64,000 nucleotides of DNA from Gigaspora rosea (Eukaryota; Glomeromycota; Glomeromycetes; Diversisporales; Gigasporaceae): positions 100,058 through 164,057 of the forward strand of contig QKWP01000506.1 in the NCBI GenBank assembly GCA_003550325.1, written 5' to 3'. The translations under genes were made by a program, and so were the position numbers. This document shows, one piece after another, positions 11,638 to 23,500 of this stretch; positions within the stretch are counted from its first letter, which is position 1, and each line of letters starts with the position of its first letter. Under the pieces are notes generated by a model, which was not told the DNA's origin, did no database searches, and saw only the letters and a list, made by a program, of their open reading frames with translations.

Positions 11638-11745
11638 GCATATAATGAAAATATCAAATTTGGCCACATATAATGAAAATATCAAATTTGGCCGCATATA
11701 ATGAAAATATCAAATTTGGCCGCATTATGTAAATTTCAGATTTGG
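11638..11745. repeat. Short tandem repeat, 28-29 bp unit, three copies plus remnant
   Basis: The unit CATATAATGAAAATATC followed by AAATTTGGCC is repeated three times nearly identically; a diverged fourth copy contains TTTCAGATTTGGCTGC. Confidence 0.8.
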
Positions 11746-11839
11746 CTGCTAGAAAATTCCATTTGTCAGGACTAGGTTGTTCGAACAATAGTAAAAAATT
11801 ATAATACAACTATAGTCTAAACTTAATTATGTTTATTCA

Positions 11840-12160
11840 GTTTTTTAAGCAAAATTTGATAGAATTTTTATTTTTTCTATCAAAAAAATATATTGTGGCA
11901 AATTTATGAAATCAGAATATTTTGACTATGAAGTTTACTATTTACTATTTATTTTAGATATTTCTTATTGTAAAATCATATAGATAATATATAACCCATT
12001 GTTCTGCAAAAAGATAGATTAGACATTATCAATATAATTTTACATAAGAAATATCAAAAAAAACAAATATATAATAAATAATGAGCTTCATAATTAGTCA
12101 AAATAATTAAATTTGCTATGATGATTAGATTTTACTTTGCAAAAAAATTTTATATTAATG
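11840..12160. repeat. Foldback inverted repeat, arms about 95 bp
   Basis: The segment at about 11896-11990 (containing TGACTATGAAGTTTAC and AGATATTTCTTATTG) is repeated in inverse at about 12022-12118. The arms are moderately diverged and the spacer is about 30 bp. It is probably an old foldback MITE. It immediately precedes LINE copy C. Confidence 0.6.
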
Positions 12161-12311
12161 CTTATCTGTTATAGTTAATAATTAAAATTATAAACTATAA
12201 AGATCGATATACACTCTCTCCTGACCACAAAAGTGAAGGAGGCGGGTATTTTATTTTATCAAAATACAGGCTTATGATACAAGCGAAAAGACTACAAAAA
12301 ATAAGAAAACA

Positions 12312-12324
12312 GGGGCTTGTCCCC
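12312..12324 (+). promoter_or_regulatory. Conserved 5' UTR hairpin of the LINE
   Basis: GGGG-CTTGT-CCCC stands about 40 bases before the ORF1 start. Copy A has GGGG-ATAGT-CCCC (1863-1875 on the other strand) at the corresponding place. The stem is kept while the loop changes. It might be an RNA-folding signal for translation or packaging; this is inference. Confidence 0.45.
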
Positions 12325-12362
12325 AAGGAAACAAGAAACGAGGATGCGGAGAGTTAAATAAT

Positions 12363-13909
12363 ATGGAAGAAGCCGAAAAAATGACAAAAAGAAAAAAACC
12401 AAACCAGCCAAACGTGCTTGTCACGTCAAACAAAGAAAATATAAACACAAACAAACTTGCAACAAAACAAACAAAACACGTCGAAAGCAGTGGAGCAAAC
12501 GAGAATGAACTAAGTTGGGACGAAAAAGTAGTCCAAGAGCTAGAAGCCCTGAAAGACGTAACAAGTAGCTATATTAACCTAAATAAGGATACCTTCGTGG
12601 TCACTGATGGACTGAATAAAACACAGGAGTCAACAGCAACAACAGAAGACGGGGCTACCAACGCCTTGGGAGCTCCATCTAATAACATAGAAGAAGCCGA
12701 AGACGCTCGTAACAACAGTAGTGAGAAACTCGAGACAAACGAAATAGAGGCTACAAAAAAAACAGAGGGTTCAGAGGAAAACCGAACGAAGCTCGGGCCT
12801 TGGACCTCTTTGTTTCCAAAATTGAAAAGGTGACGATTGACTTACTCCACCTTTTCTCTGAGAAAAAATATTAGGACTAACAACTCAAATGCATTAATCA
12901 TCGATATTCAAGGTCTACAAAGCTCATTTAATGAGATAATGACTTCGATGTTTGAACAAGTTAAATATGACGTTAGTGCGGCAAAGCAGCACTTCACCAA
13001 AGGTACAAGGACGCACATAGAGATTATATTCACAAGTGCCGAAAAGCTTAAGCATTATGCTTCCAGTGGAATAGTCATTGAAAACAAGACGTATTTTGGC
13101 TATATCCCGGTTGACGGTCGTAGGTCGTTTCTACCAGTGAAATGCAGGAATATGCCCTTAGGGAACAAAATGGAGATTTCGGACGCCTTATTGGGAGCCT
13201 TCGAAGACGTGGGAAAAATTGCTTCAATCAGGCCTCTAATGATTGATGGGACCCCATATATCTCCGACCAATGGATTATTGTGTTCGAAACCACTGACGA
13301 CCTGGATTTGGAAAACAACATTCCCAGGTTTACACACGTCATGGACAACAAAGTGTCTACAGAGTGGAGATCAGCTACAAAGGTGTGCTACTTCTGCGAA
13401 AAAGAAGGCCACATTAAGAGAGATTGTCAGGAGTTCCACTACTCGGTAGAACATAGACAATGTTTACGGAAATATAGAGCGAGAGACCCAGACGAACAAC
13501 CAATTCCAGGAGAGATGGAAATAAATATGGAAAAAATGATATGGGAAGTTGACATGGCGATCACCCCTGAAAAGGACGTAAAGGAAAATCACGTTGCCGA
13601 AATAGAAATGGAGATACATGCAGGAGAAGATCCACATGATACAAGCTCAAAGGAGCAAATTACCACAAATACGAATATCAATCTAAATAAGGCAGAGGCC
13701 AGTTTAGAACAGACAAAAATAGAACAAAGGGATGAACTAGCCTTAATAGGTTATGGACCTGAAACAAAAGTTCCTGCACTATCGATAGTAGAAACCCCAG
13801 TAGAAGCATCAGTGGAATACGTTTGCCTGAAATTAGCGATATAGCAAACTATGAAGACACCGATTTGGGAGAGTTCACAGTGGTGACTCATAAGAAGAGA
13901 CAAATCTAA
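12363..13909 (+). pseudogene. LINE ORF1 (zinc-knuckle RNA-binding protein), nearly intact
   Basis: ATG at 12363 gives a lysine-rich N-terminus (MEEAEKMTKRKKPNQ). One in-frame TGA at 12831-12833 divides a low-complexity Glu/Asn/Thr-rich first part from the conserved block starting TYSTFSLRKNIRTNN. The zinc knuckle CYFCEKEGHIKRDC is at about 13387-13428. The frame then closes at 13844, but a +1 shift near 13828 restores the family C-terminus GEFTVVTHKKRQI, ending at TAA 13907-13909. The role is LINE RNP assembly. The Trp codon after ISDQ (about 13270) is a TAG in copies A and B. Confidence 0.85.
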
Positions 13910-13974
13910 ATGACGAGAAAAAAAGAAACTTCCTTAAAAAACAATGACCGTGTGACTCAATATGGACAGAGAAA

Positions 13975-16900
13975 ATGGCAATTCTAGCTGGTAAACACAG
14001 CATACAATTTAAAGAAATGGAAGTCAAAAAAGGTGGACGAATCATCACGACCAAATTCTCATATCAAGGACGGCACTATAATGTAACTAATGTATACGCT
14101 CCGCCCATCTCAGAGGATAGAGTAATTTTCTTTAGCGATTGGTCTCCAAAATTAAGCGAAGAGGACATAAATATAATTGCACGGGACATGGACACTAATC
14201 TAAATCCAGAAAAAAACCAAGTTAGCCAAGCTAGTCCACAAAAAGACAACTCGAAGGAAATCCTGGCAAATAAAATAGCAGGTTTACATAACATCGCAGA
14301 TTTTGCGCAAGAAAGTCCATTCCTCACCTTCTTCCAAAATACACGTAACAATACTTCGATGGGAATATGTATAGACTATATTTTTATAGACGAAAAATAT
14401 GGACATTGCATTTCAGAGGTCCAAACCCGGTACGGGAACTCAGACCATTTATTGTTAGAATGCTCGTTGAACTTCGACCGTCTACAGAAGAGGAACTCGC
14501 ATTGGTGCTTTCAAAAAGAAAATTTGAAAAATAAAAAACTCCATCTTGAAATTTTGGAAAAACTAAAGTGTGGAGAGTCAGTGCAGGATTGGGATAACTG
14601 TAAAATCAACATACAGTCAATCACAAGGGCTTTCCGAATACAAAAAAGACCAGAAGATGAAATAGCGAAATTAAATAAGAGATTGACAATGCTCAAAACT
14701 CAGCAAGCAAAAATGAATAGGGGGAGTTACGTACAAGCCCAAATAGGGGACCTAGAATCCAAAGTGTGCTCTGAAGTAACAAAACTAGCAGAGAAATGGG
14801 CCGTTAAATCTAAAGCGAAATGGGCAGAAAAAGGTGAAAGATCAACAAGATATTTCTTTGCACGCTTCAAAAATAGACAAAGCAAGGTATCCCAAAAGAT
14901 AATAAAGGTGCCGGAGTCTGAGGGAGAAAGGGGTATAAATACTCTACACTACATAAGAAACTACTATGAAGGTCTATATAAGAAAGAAGGGATAGACTAC
15001 AATGTAATGGAAGAAATAGTAGGGAGCCCTCCCAAGGTTACAGAAAATATGAACAAAAACTGCTGAAAGAGATCACCAAGGAAGAAATAGAACAAGTTAT
15101 CAGATCACTGCCAACCAACAAGTCTCCTGGGACGGACGGGTTGACTTACGAATTCTACAAAGGAACAATAGAAACTGTAACCCCAGTATTAGAGAAAGTC
15201 TTTAACAAGGTACTAAGCGAAAGTAAAATGCCTCACTCCTGGCATAAGAGCCTGATCACTCTGATACCAAAGAAGGCTGAGAACTTAGAGGAAATTCAGA
15301 ATTGGCGTCCCATCTCAATGGTTAATTGCGATGCAAAAATATTTATGAAGATCATGGCAGAACGCCTCAATATAATTTGCAGTGAGATAATACCAGAACA
15401 CCAGCAGGGGTTCATTACCAATAGGTCAATCACGGACGCAGCTCTGGACATTATCACGACTATTAGGAATCAGAGGGAACAGACTGACCTGCATTGGATG
15501 CTGTTGGTGGATCAGGCCAAGGCATTTGATAGAGTGAGCCACGAGTTCTTAGAGTATACTCTTGGTAAAATGAACTTTGAACAAAAAGCCATAAAGTTGG
15601 TAATGAATCTGTTCAGTCAACAAGAAGCGCATATCGTTGGAGAAAACGAACTATCAAGTCCCTTCAAAGTGGAAAGAGGTGTAAGACAGGGTGATCCCAT
15701 CTCTCCTCTTTTGTATATTCTAGCGTTTGAACCGCTCTTAAGACAACTGGATGAAAAGGTCGCAGGGATCCCCCTAGGCAGACATAGGTTCAAGTTGTCG
15801 GCTTATGCCGATGACCTCTCAATTGGAATAAGTTCGGCGCTAGACTGGAATAACATGAGCCACCTCTTCGGGCTATATGAAAAAGCCTCGAACGCTAAAA
15901 TAAATAAAAACAAAACAAAGCTAGTACCTCTAACCCCCACAGCAGAAAGGGTGACTCTGGAAGGGGAAGAACAATACATTAAGGTGAAGGAACAGGACAC
16001 AATAAGGATTTTAGGATACGAAATTCAAAGGGACGGTGCGCCAAAAAAAGGACTATGGGAACGGGTCATCAAAAAACTAAAGAAATCGATAGATCAATAC
16101 AAGCTACGAGACCTCTCGTTTAGGGGAAAGATCTTGATAGCCAATTCTTTAATTCTTTCAAAAGTCTGGTATGCTGCATACATCTTAACGCCAAATAGAA
16201 AGCAATTATCAGAGCTCAACGATATGATATCAAATTGGATAAAGAATAAGTCCAAAATGCTTCCAAAATATGCCAAGTTTCAAGAGGACTACACCGACGG
16301 GGGCCTACGAGCCCCGATACTAAAAAACTTAATGGACGCTAGACTAGTGATGATGTGGAAGAAACTATGTACCGGGGCATCGCTCTGGGCAGAGTACGAG
16401 AGAGAAAGAATTAGTAACAAACTCAGAGAAAAGAGGAATATAGAGGTAGTATGGGCCTTACACAGAACAGAAATAAGCATAAAGGCATGGCTGGCAGAAT
16501 GGAGAGCTTATCCTAGGGCCTGGAAAAGAGTAAAAGGAAGCATACGAGCCACAAGAAATTGGCCATGGGACCCTGATGATCTCGTGGTAGGCGAACTAAA
16601 AGGGAACCAGATCACAGTGAAGAAGGCAGCCGAAGCCTTGAACAAGAGACCAACGAGCAATACAGGGAGAGTAGGCCTCCCTGACGAATATAGCACAGAC
16701 TGGATTCTCACAAGGGAGATACAATTTAAGAAATTGGATCTTTATTGGCGTCTGTATCACAAGGCCCTTCCGCTGGGTACGGATTGAAGCATACAGATCG
16801 TTTAAACAATGGTAGTTGTCCTTGGTGCCCAGACGAAGAACAAACCATCGAACATTTCGCGGTAGAATGTCCTAGCAGTGAAATTGTGTGGGATGAGGCG

Positions 16901-17239
16901 TTAAGACTCATAAAATCGAACACCGGGGCAAGGCGCCCCGCATCAAAGCAAAAGATCTTTTCATTAAGTCATTGGACGAGCATAGAAAGTAAATGTGCCG
17001 CTCGATGGTTGCACATACAAGTCTGTTACGAAATTTGGTGCATTTACACCAAAGCCAAATGGGGAGGGGAATGTCTTACGAGATCAGAAATAGCTTATAG
17101 GACAAAGGCGAGACTAAAGGCGGAAATTAGGCAATTACAGTTTAATTTGACGGGTAAACAGAAAAAAAAAGGGATAAATATAGATTCCTCATTGTATTTA
17201 GAGATTAATAAAGTTTTAATAAATAAAGATCGCCAATAG
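13975..17239 (+). pseudogene. LINE ORF2 (AP-endonuclease, reverse transcriptase, CCHC), lightly broken
   Basis: The endonuclease part has NVYAPPISEDR, ARDMDTNLNP (family AGDFN) and the SDH motif in YGNSDHLLLEC. The first 60-odd residues, including LNVKGLN and QETN, are deleted, so nicking activity is probably lost. A frameshift near 15045 precedes the RT: NKSPGTDGLTYEFYKG, NWRPISMVN, GVRQGDPISPLL and the intact catalytic motif AYADDL near 15805. After a second frameshift near 16780 comes the C-terminal zinc motif CPWCPDEEQTIEHFAVEC (CX2CX8-9HX4C) and the WLHI and YEIW tail, ending at 17239. The enzyme would nick and reverse-transcribe at the target site. Confidence 0.9.
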
Positions 17240-17242
17240 CGA

Positions 17243-17262
17243 CCCTCAGTTCGTGCTGAGGG
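17243..17262 (+). promoter_or_regulatory. 3' stem-loop of the LINE RNA
   Basis: CCCTCAG, loop TTCGTG, then CTGAGGG: a perfect 7-bp stem ending 12 bases before the target duplication and directly downstream of the ORF2 stop. Stem-loops here are known in several LINE families as the RT recognition element; that role is inferred. Copy B's 3' end shows no equivalent. Confidence 0.6.
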
Positions 17263-17436
17263 AAATTTCAAAAAAAAATTATAAACTATATAAATTAAAT
17301 AGTATTGTTTAATAAATAGTAGACTAAAGCAAAGTACTTTTTTTAAAGATTCAAAATAAATAGTAAGAGTAAGGTTTAGTATATTAATTTATTGACCAAT
17401 CGATCTATATAAATTAGCCAATCATAATCTTTATAG

Positions 17437-17530
17437 GAGGCATGCCCGGGGCACAGAGGGCATGCCCTTGTCAAAGGCATGCTCCTCTGGGCATGCCTCA
17501 AAAGTTTTCCGTGCCCCAACCCTACGCTCC
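17437..17530. repeat. GC-rich palindromic cluster (GGCATGCC words) with CTCCGGA tail
   Basis: Four GCATGC sites lie within 60 bases. GAGGCATGCCC at 17437 is mirrored by GGGCATGCCTC ending at 17499, and an inner pair is also complementary. It is followed by CCTACGCTCCGGACTATT, a tail also seen at 33.79, 36.75 and 59.76 kb. It is strikingly GC-rich in an AT-rich setting and may be a small foldback element. Confidence 0.55.
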
Positions 17531-17593
17531 GGACTATTAGAATATTTTGTTATTGACTATAATTTTTCTCTCTGTTTATTTTTATTTTTTTTT

Positions 17594-18845
17594 TCATGTT
17601 CCTTTCAAGCAGGTTATGTTTGGTAACATGAGCCCTAAAACTATAAACTGACAAGTGACGGGGGTTGTCTGAAGAATCAAGGTTTGATAAAATTCCTAGC
17701 TTACTTGAGTTTTTATGAGTTCTTTGTTATGACTTTTTTGTTTTTTTTGTATTCCTTTTGAGCAGATCACTTTCGTCAACATGAACCTTAAAGCAAGACT
17801 AAAAAGCGGCAACAAGCGGAAGGGATTATCTAATAAACCTAGGTTTGACGGCCCACTTGGGTTTTTGCGAGTTCTTTGTCAAGACATCCTAATTACAGGA
17901 TACGCCTCTACATGGTGACTACAACAAGTAAGCATCTTTTTTTTTTGGTTTGTTCTGTTATATATCTTTATTTATTTATTTTATTTTTTATTTTTTGACT
18001 GAAACTAAGTATCTGTAAAAAAAGAACATCTATTCAAAAATGATCATTAGAATGCTTTCATATAATTTTTGACCATTCAAAAATATTAAAGAGAATTATT
18101 TCCCTTTGCACAAAAAACTCAAAAGAAATAAAATGTAAATGATTTTAAATGTATCAAGTAAATACGTTCATGAAAATAAATTCTGCTCATCATAAAATTT
18201 TTATTAGAATCGAAAAAGAAAAATTTTATAATCGATTATTCTCTAAAAAAAATTTTTTTTGTCAACGTTTTAATGTTCCCCAACTTTAATAATGAATAAA
18301 TTTTTTATTCTTAATAAATGAACGAGAACGATAATATTAATTTGCGAAATCCATATTTAATAATAACTAATCAAACGTTAAGATATGTAAATATAATAAA
18401 AAGATGGAAAAAAATTAGCCGGTCTTCTCAAGACCGATCCAACCTTAGTCTACAGGTGGAAAAAATAAAAAAAATACCATTCTGTTATCGCTATCACTAT
18501 AATCATCGGTAAATTAAAAAAAAAAAAAAAAAAACTATTTTTTAAGAGTGTTAAATTGATTTCGCCCAGCGCGTATGTCAAAGTTGAACCTGAAATGAGT
18601 TGAATACAAAGATTTTTTACAATGTATAAAATTTGTATATCGAAGTATATACCGGTACATTGAAATGTAGTAGTTATTTAACTGACTTGGCAACAATAAT
18701 TTTTATTCACAACTTTAGGCATAGTACCATATCTCACTAACGTTATGTTCATCTTTTGAAGCTATTGTCGAATTTTACAAACTAGTAGAATTCGAAAACG
18801 ATCCTAAATATTGTGAAAAAAAACTCACTATTAGAATTAGAACTG
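17594..18845 (+). repeat. Segmental duplication unit 1 with dimeric SINE-like head
   Basis: This about 1.25-kb segment is repeated in the same orientation at 25864-27085. It begins with two tandem monomers (about 17594-17735 and 17750-17890), each with CATGAGCC or CATGAACC near the start, a GGTTTGA-type B-box-like stretch and the ending TTTTTGCGAGTTCTTTG. These are followed by CAGGATACGCCTCTACATGG and a T-run. Downstream similarity with the second copy continues through TTATTAGAATCGAAAAAG and ATTGTCGAATTTTAC. Confidence 0.65.
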
Positions 18846-19477
18846 AGTATAAAAATTAACTGATATATTTTTTGCATCAATCCGATCATCAGGTATTCAA
18901 AACTATTACGTTTTTTTTTTATTTAAGCTTATAATTGCATCAATGCCTCATGCACTTCTAATGTTCGTGCAAGCATGTTGTGTGTAAAGTTTTCACCTCG
19001 TCCTAACGTCTAAAATAAAAACCCGATATCTTTAAGTCTAGCAGCTTTTATTTGACGTGCAAATCATTCTCAACGTTGTGGAAGGACTCGTAAATGTTTA
19101 AAGTTAAGACTTTTCTGATCTAATTACAATCTTTTGCAATTCTAATAGTTATATCTAATGGATTTTAATTTTCTCGTGCAATAAAGTTTTATGACATCGA
19201 TTAGCAGATCACGAAATAAAAATGGGTATTCTTGCAACTCTTGCAACTCGTCATTTTTTAAAATATAGAACTATTTAATCAACAAGTTAAAGAATATAAT
19301 TTTTTATCATTTATTTATTATTTATCGTTATATACATACTATATAACATACAATATAATGAACTGCGAATCAATTGCACGTGGCCTGTGCTGCAAAAAGC
19401 TTATTTTTTTCAATTTTTTTTTTTTTTTTTAAAAGTTTCAAATTAGAAAAATTAGAACAGTTTTAATTAATCAAAAA
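18846..19477. other. Intergenic; possible decayed minus-strand coding
   Basis: On the minus strand at about 18945-19260 there are runs such as DELQELQEYPFLFRDL and LARTLEVHEALMQL, interrupted by stops. They look like eroded exons, but I cannot assign a family. A poly-T tract precedes the NCE101-like gene. Confidence 0.25.
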
Positions 19478-19768
19478 ATGCCACTGATTCCAGCACCTCC
19501 ACCAGCAAGATATACCTATTTAATATCTCGGTAATTTATACGCTAGATATTACATTTAATTTTTTTTTTTTTTACTTTTTAATTAACGTTTAGATCATAT
19601 GTTAACTTGTACATAAGACGTGGTGACATTGCACTCTCAATCTTGGCGGGATCACTTGCGTTCTATTTTAGTGGGCCAAATGTCGATGATCCGAGAATGA
19701 AAACCTCTGAAAAGAGTCTATGGAATCTAGCTAAAAGACGGTTTAAAAAAATTGCTGAAATTAAGTAG
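19478..19768 (+). CDS. NCE101: NCE101-like small membrane protein (non-classical export protein 1)
   Basis: Two exons. Exon 1 (19478-19530) encodes MPLIPAPPPARYTYLIS and ends at a GTAATT donor. Exon 2 starts after TAG at 19593 or, better for the family, after AAG at 19617; both acceptors are in frame, 24 bases apart. The second gives YLISRRGDIALSILAG, a short hydrophobic helix, then a charged tail ending KRRFKKIAEIK. Yeast NCE101 has the same plan: a short N-terminus, one membrane helix with a DP or GD turn, and a basic tail of about 50-60 residues. It was named for export of leaderless proteins; the molecular role is unclear. It is convergent with GUF1. The call rests on pattern similarity only. 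Confidence 0.6.
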
Positions 19769-20500
19769 TTGCTTAATGCAAATACAATAAGTCATGCTTA
19801 TAAATAATATATATATATGTTGTAAGGAATTTCATTCAGTAATACGAAATACATTTATAGTGATCAAAAATTACTAGTTACAAAATATATTAAAAAAAAA
19901 AAATATTGAATTATTTATTTCGAAAACTTTGTTTAATCTGTCAATCCAAGAATATCCTTTTACCTTTTATTTCGACACAAGTTTTTAATAAATGTCTTGA
20001 AGGAAAATCTTTCGATCCAAATGCTCAAATAATTAGTCACAAAAATAAGTGTAAATTAGTCACTTATCGAATATCAAAATGACTGAAAAATTAAATGTTA
20101 AAAAGTAACGCATTTCAACTTGAATACTCTATTAAAGATTATGTATTTCAAAAATAAATCGTAACGAGATATGCAAAAATGAAATTCTCGATCCTATCTA
20201 TGATGTGATTGAACTTATGCCATTCATACTAATCAAATATAATGACTTTAGATCTATCAAGGAGCCTTAATTCCTTAAATTTTAAAAAGCCTTTAAATTA
20301 TTGAATAATTTACTGCAATAAGTTATTACTAAAAATATTGTATTGTAAAAACAATAATTTACTGCAATAAGTATCGCCAAAAAACCAGGGTATTTTAAAA
20401 ACACTGAGCAGATCACACAAATTTTTTTTGTGCATAGTATTAGAGATAATAATTTTAATTCTATGGCCAATTAAAATAGTTCTAAATTTACAATAAAAAC
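19769..20500. other. AT-rich intergenic between convergent genes
   Basis: It should hold the 3' UTRs of the NCE101-like gene and GUF1. An AATAATTTACTGCAATAAGT sequence occurs twice (20303-20325 and 20350-20372). No gene is seen. Confidence 0.5.
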
Positions 20501-23500
20501 TCATTTATTTTTTAATTTGGATGTGCCAGATCTTTTAGATAAGAAATCATAAAAGGCTTTTTGTGGTAGTTCAATGTTACCTATTTTAACAATAAAATAA
20601 TAATAAAAATGATTAAAAAAATGAATTTATATAGTAAATAGATACATTTCGTAGGTTAAACCATAAATATACCAATCATCTTCATCTTTTTTTTCCCTTC
20701 TTTTTGTTTCTCAAGCAGTTTCATTTTCCTTGTTACATCTCCTCCATACTGTAATTTTATTAGATTGTTTAGATTATTAATTTTTATACCCAGGTAAAAA
20801 CTATTGTGAAATAATATATACATACACATTTAGCAGTTACATTTTTCCGCATTGCTGGTATCCTATTTTTTTTTTTTTTTAATAATAATTCAAAAGCAAA
20901 AAATCAAAAAATCACTAAATAATTTAAGTTACTGACGTTTCTCTAGCCACAACTTTCCCACCAATGGCTGTTTGAATTACTACTTCGTATAATTGCCTTT
21001 TTGATGAAATTTTTAAATAAAAAATAATTTTTAGTTTTGCTTTATTATTGCCTTCAAGCATATCATTGGAATATTATGCTTCTTTAAAGAAATTTACTTG
21101 GGTATAACTTCACTCAATTTCTTGGCCCATTCTCTTCCAACAGATGATACTTGAGAACGATGTAATATCGCAGCAAGTGCGTCTACTGGCTTTTTGTTTA
21201 TCAGGACATTCATCTATTTTTTTTACAAAGTAATGATCAAATATAAAATTTATGCTATAAACTTTAAACAAATAATATTAACTAACCTTCACAATATCAG
21301 AAGGTTGATATCCCATATCTTCATAATCAAAACTGTGATTAAAATAATTAATACAATTTTTATAATTTCGAAAATTCTAATTCAATAAAACTGAAATACC
21401 TCGCATAACCACTCGACCGTGATTTCAAATCATCATGAAAGTCTGTTACAATTTCCGCTAACGGCATAGAATATCTCATAATAACTCGCAACTCGTCTAA
21501 ATAATTATATTCTAACTGTTCACCTCTACGAGACTGCATATGTTCATATTTACAAATTTTGATATGAAACAATTATTTCAAATTATCACTATTTTTCTTT
21601 TGTAAACATAAAAAAGCAATTTCACTCTAAAATAAATTAATTCGTTTTAGTTGCAATGCATACACCACAAAGATCCATTATTGAACCTATATATTCCTAA
21701 ATATAAAATAAATTATTATTTTGATATGAATCATTCAGACAACCATAATATAATATAAAGAAATACAAATCACCTCCGGAGCAATAACAGTCACCATAAC
21801 CATTGGTTCTTGTAATTCAATTATTTTATGTGTCATTTCGTTTGATTCGGGAAATTCTGATGGATTGCGGATTAATTTTGATGTACCATCTCGATAAATT
21901 ACTAATCGATGAAATTAAATTCATTATTTTCGATGTATCTAAAAAAAACAAAAAGGATGAAAATAAACAAAAGAAGCTTTTGCAAACTTTTATAAGGTAC
22001 AGTTGGTTGAGTGATGATAACATTAGCATCATATTCCTAGCATATACATACCTTATTAGTATTAGTCATAAAAAATGTATCAGAATGAATAAAAGATGAT
22101 TTGGCACCTACCTCCTCTAATCTTTGTTGAAAAACATCCATATGCAATGTTCCTAAAAATCCAATACGCCAACCTTGTCCCAATGCCGTGCTAATTTACA
22201 ATAATAACTTAAATGATTAAATATTTAATAAAATGTGATTTAAATCTATATATATACCTAGTCTCTTTCTGAACCGACACGCTAGCATCATTCAATGTTA
22301 ATTTTGCAATGGATTCATCTAGCTTATTGAATTCATTAGTATCTATAGGAAATATACCTGCGAATACCTGCATTTATCAAAAGAAATTTGGTTTGTAGTC
22401 GTGTATTATTATAAATGTTGTACAAAATCCAGTAATTACCATTGGCTTTGCAGGTTCAAACCCTGGTAAAGGATCGACAGGACTTTTGATATGATAAAAT
22501 GTATCTCCAATGTGTGCTTCAGTTGCTGCCTTCATATTGCATATTACATATCCTACTTGACCAGCATGTCTTTTTTTCAATATAGTTATACATTACTACA
22601 TAAACACACAAGCATGTTTGTATATAACGAAAATAAATATTCAATGCGTACAGATATCCTGTTGGCACTTGTTCTGGATGCATAATTCCAATATCAGCAA
22701 CTTCATATTTATTTCCTGAATGTGCTGAAACAATCTTATCACCTACAACATTAACATTAACATTAACATCAATAAAAGATAATAATGTAAAGAATAATGG
22801 TTTCAAAAGCATTTCGAATATGTATATAAAACTTATAAAAACCTTTTTGTAATTTTCCATTTACTATTGCCATTAGGCAAACGACCCCAACATATGTATC
22901 GTACCATGAATCAAAAAGAAACGCTTTCAAAGATTCGTTTACATCTCCAGTAGGACTATAAATTTAAAATTAAAAACTACTTTATCCAAATAACATTTTG
23001 GGATAAGTCTTAATACTAAATCAAGTCGAACATGTTAAATTACTGAGGAATTTTCTCTATCACATTTGGTAAGATTTTGTCAACATTAAGGCCAGTTTTT
23101 GCCGATATCTAGGAAATAATTATAATTTTCATTGTTAATTTGGTATTAGAAAAATGAATGTAAATAAAATTCTAAATATCCCAACCAATGCGATATTTGT
23201 AGTGTCAAGTTCGAATGTACTTTGGATTTGTTTTGTTACTCGTTCTACGTCTGCGGCTGGAAGATCAACCTATATATAATAATAATGAATATATGAATTA
23301 ATTTTTCTGAAATTTGTTTAAAAACAAAACAAACCAATAAAAAAATTACTTTATTAACAACAGGTATTATGCTCAATTCTTGGTTATATGCCAACCAGAA
23401 GTTGGCGACAGTCTGAGCCTGTAATCCTTGAGCTGCATCTACTAGCAGAATAGTCCCTTGACATGCTGCAAGAGACCGAGATACCTCATAGTTGAAATCC

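Larger units (their letters stand above)
12184..17290 (+). mobile_element. LINE copy C, essentially full length, with target site duplication
   Basis: The element spans about 12200-17274. ATTATAAACTATA, preceded by A's, occurs exactly at 12184-12199 and again at 17275-17290, giving a 13-16 bp target duplication that fixes both ends. The order is 5' UTR with a GGGG-loop-CCCC hairpin (12312-12324), ORF1 (12363-13909), ORF2 (13975-17239), a 3' hairpin (17243-17262) and a short A-rich tail. The perfect duplication and few breaks (one stop and one frameshift in ORF1, two frameshifts in ORF2, and a deletion at the start of ORF2) suggest a fairly young insertion. The family is L1/Tx1-like, with AP endonuclease, RT and a C-terminal CCHC. 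Confidence 0.93.

Noticed and set aside
13975-15066. Possible intact, separate endonuclease gene
   Set aside because: It is the first part of LINE ORF2, followed directly by the RT after a frameshift, and its own N-terminus is deleted.
22377-22860. Separate small genes at 22.4-22.9 kb on either strand
   Set aside because: The minus frames are GUF1 exons read through introns; the plus frames are their shadows.
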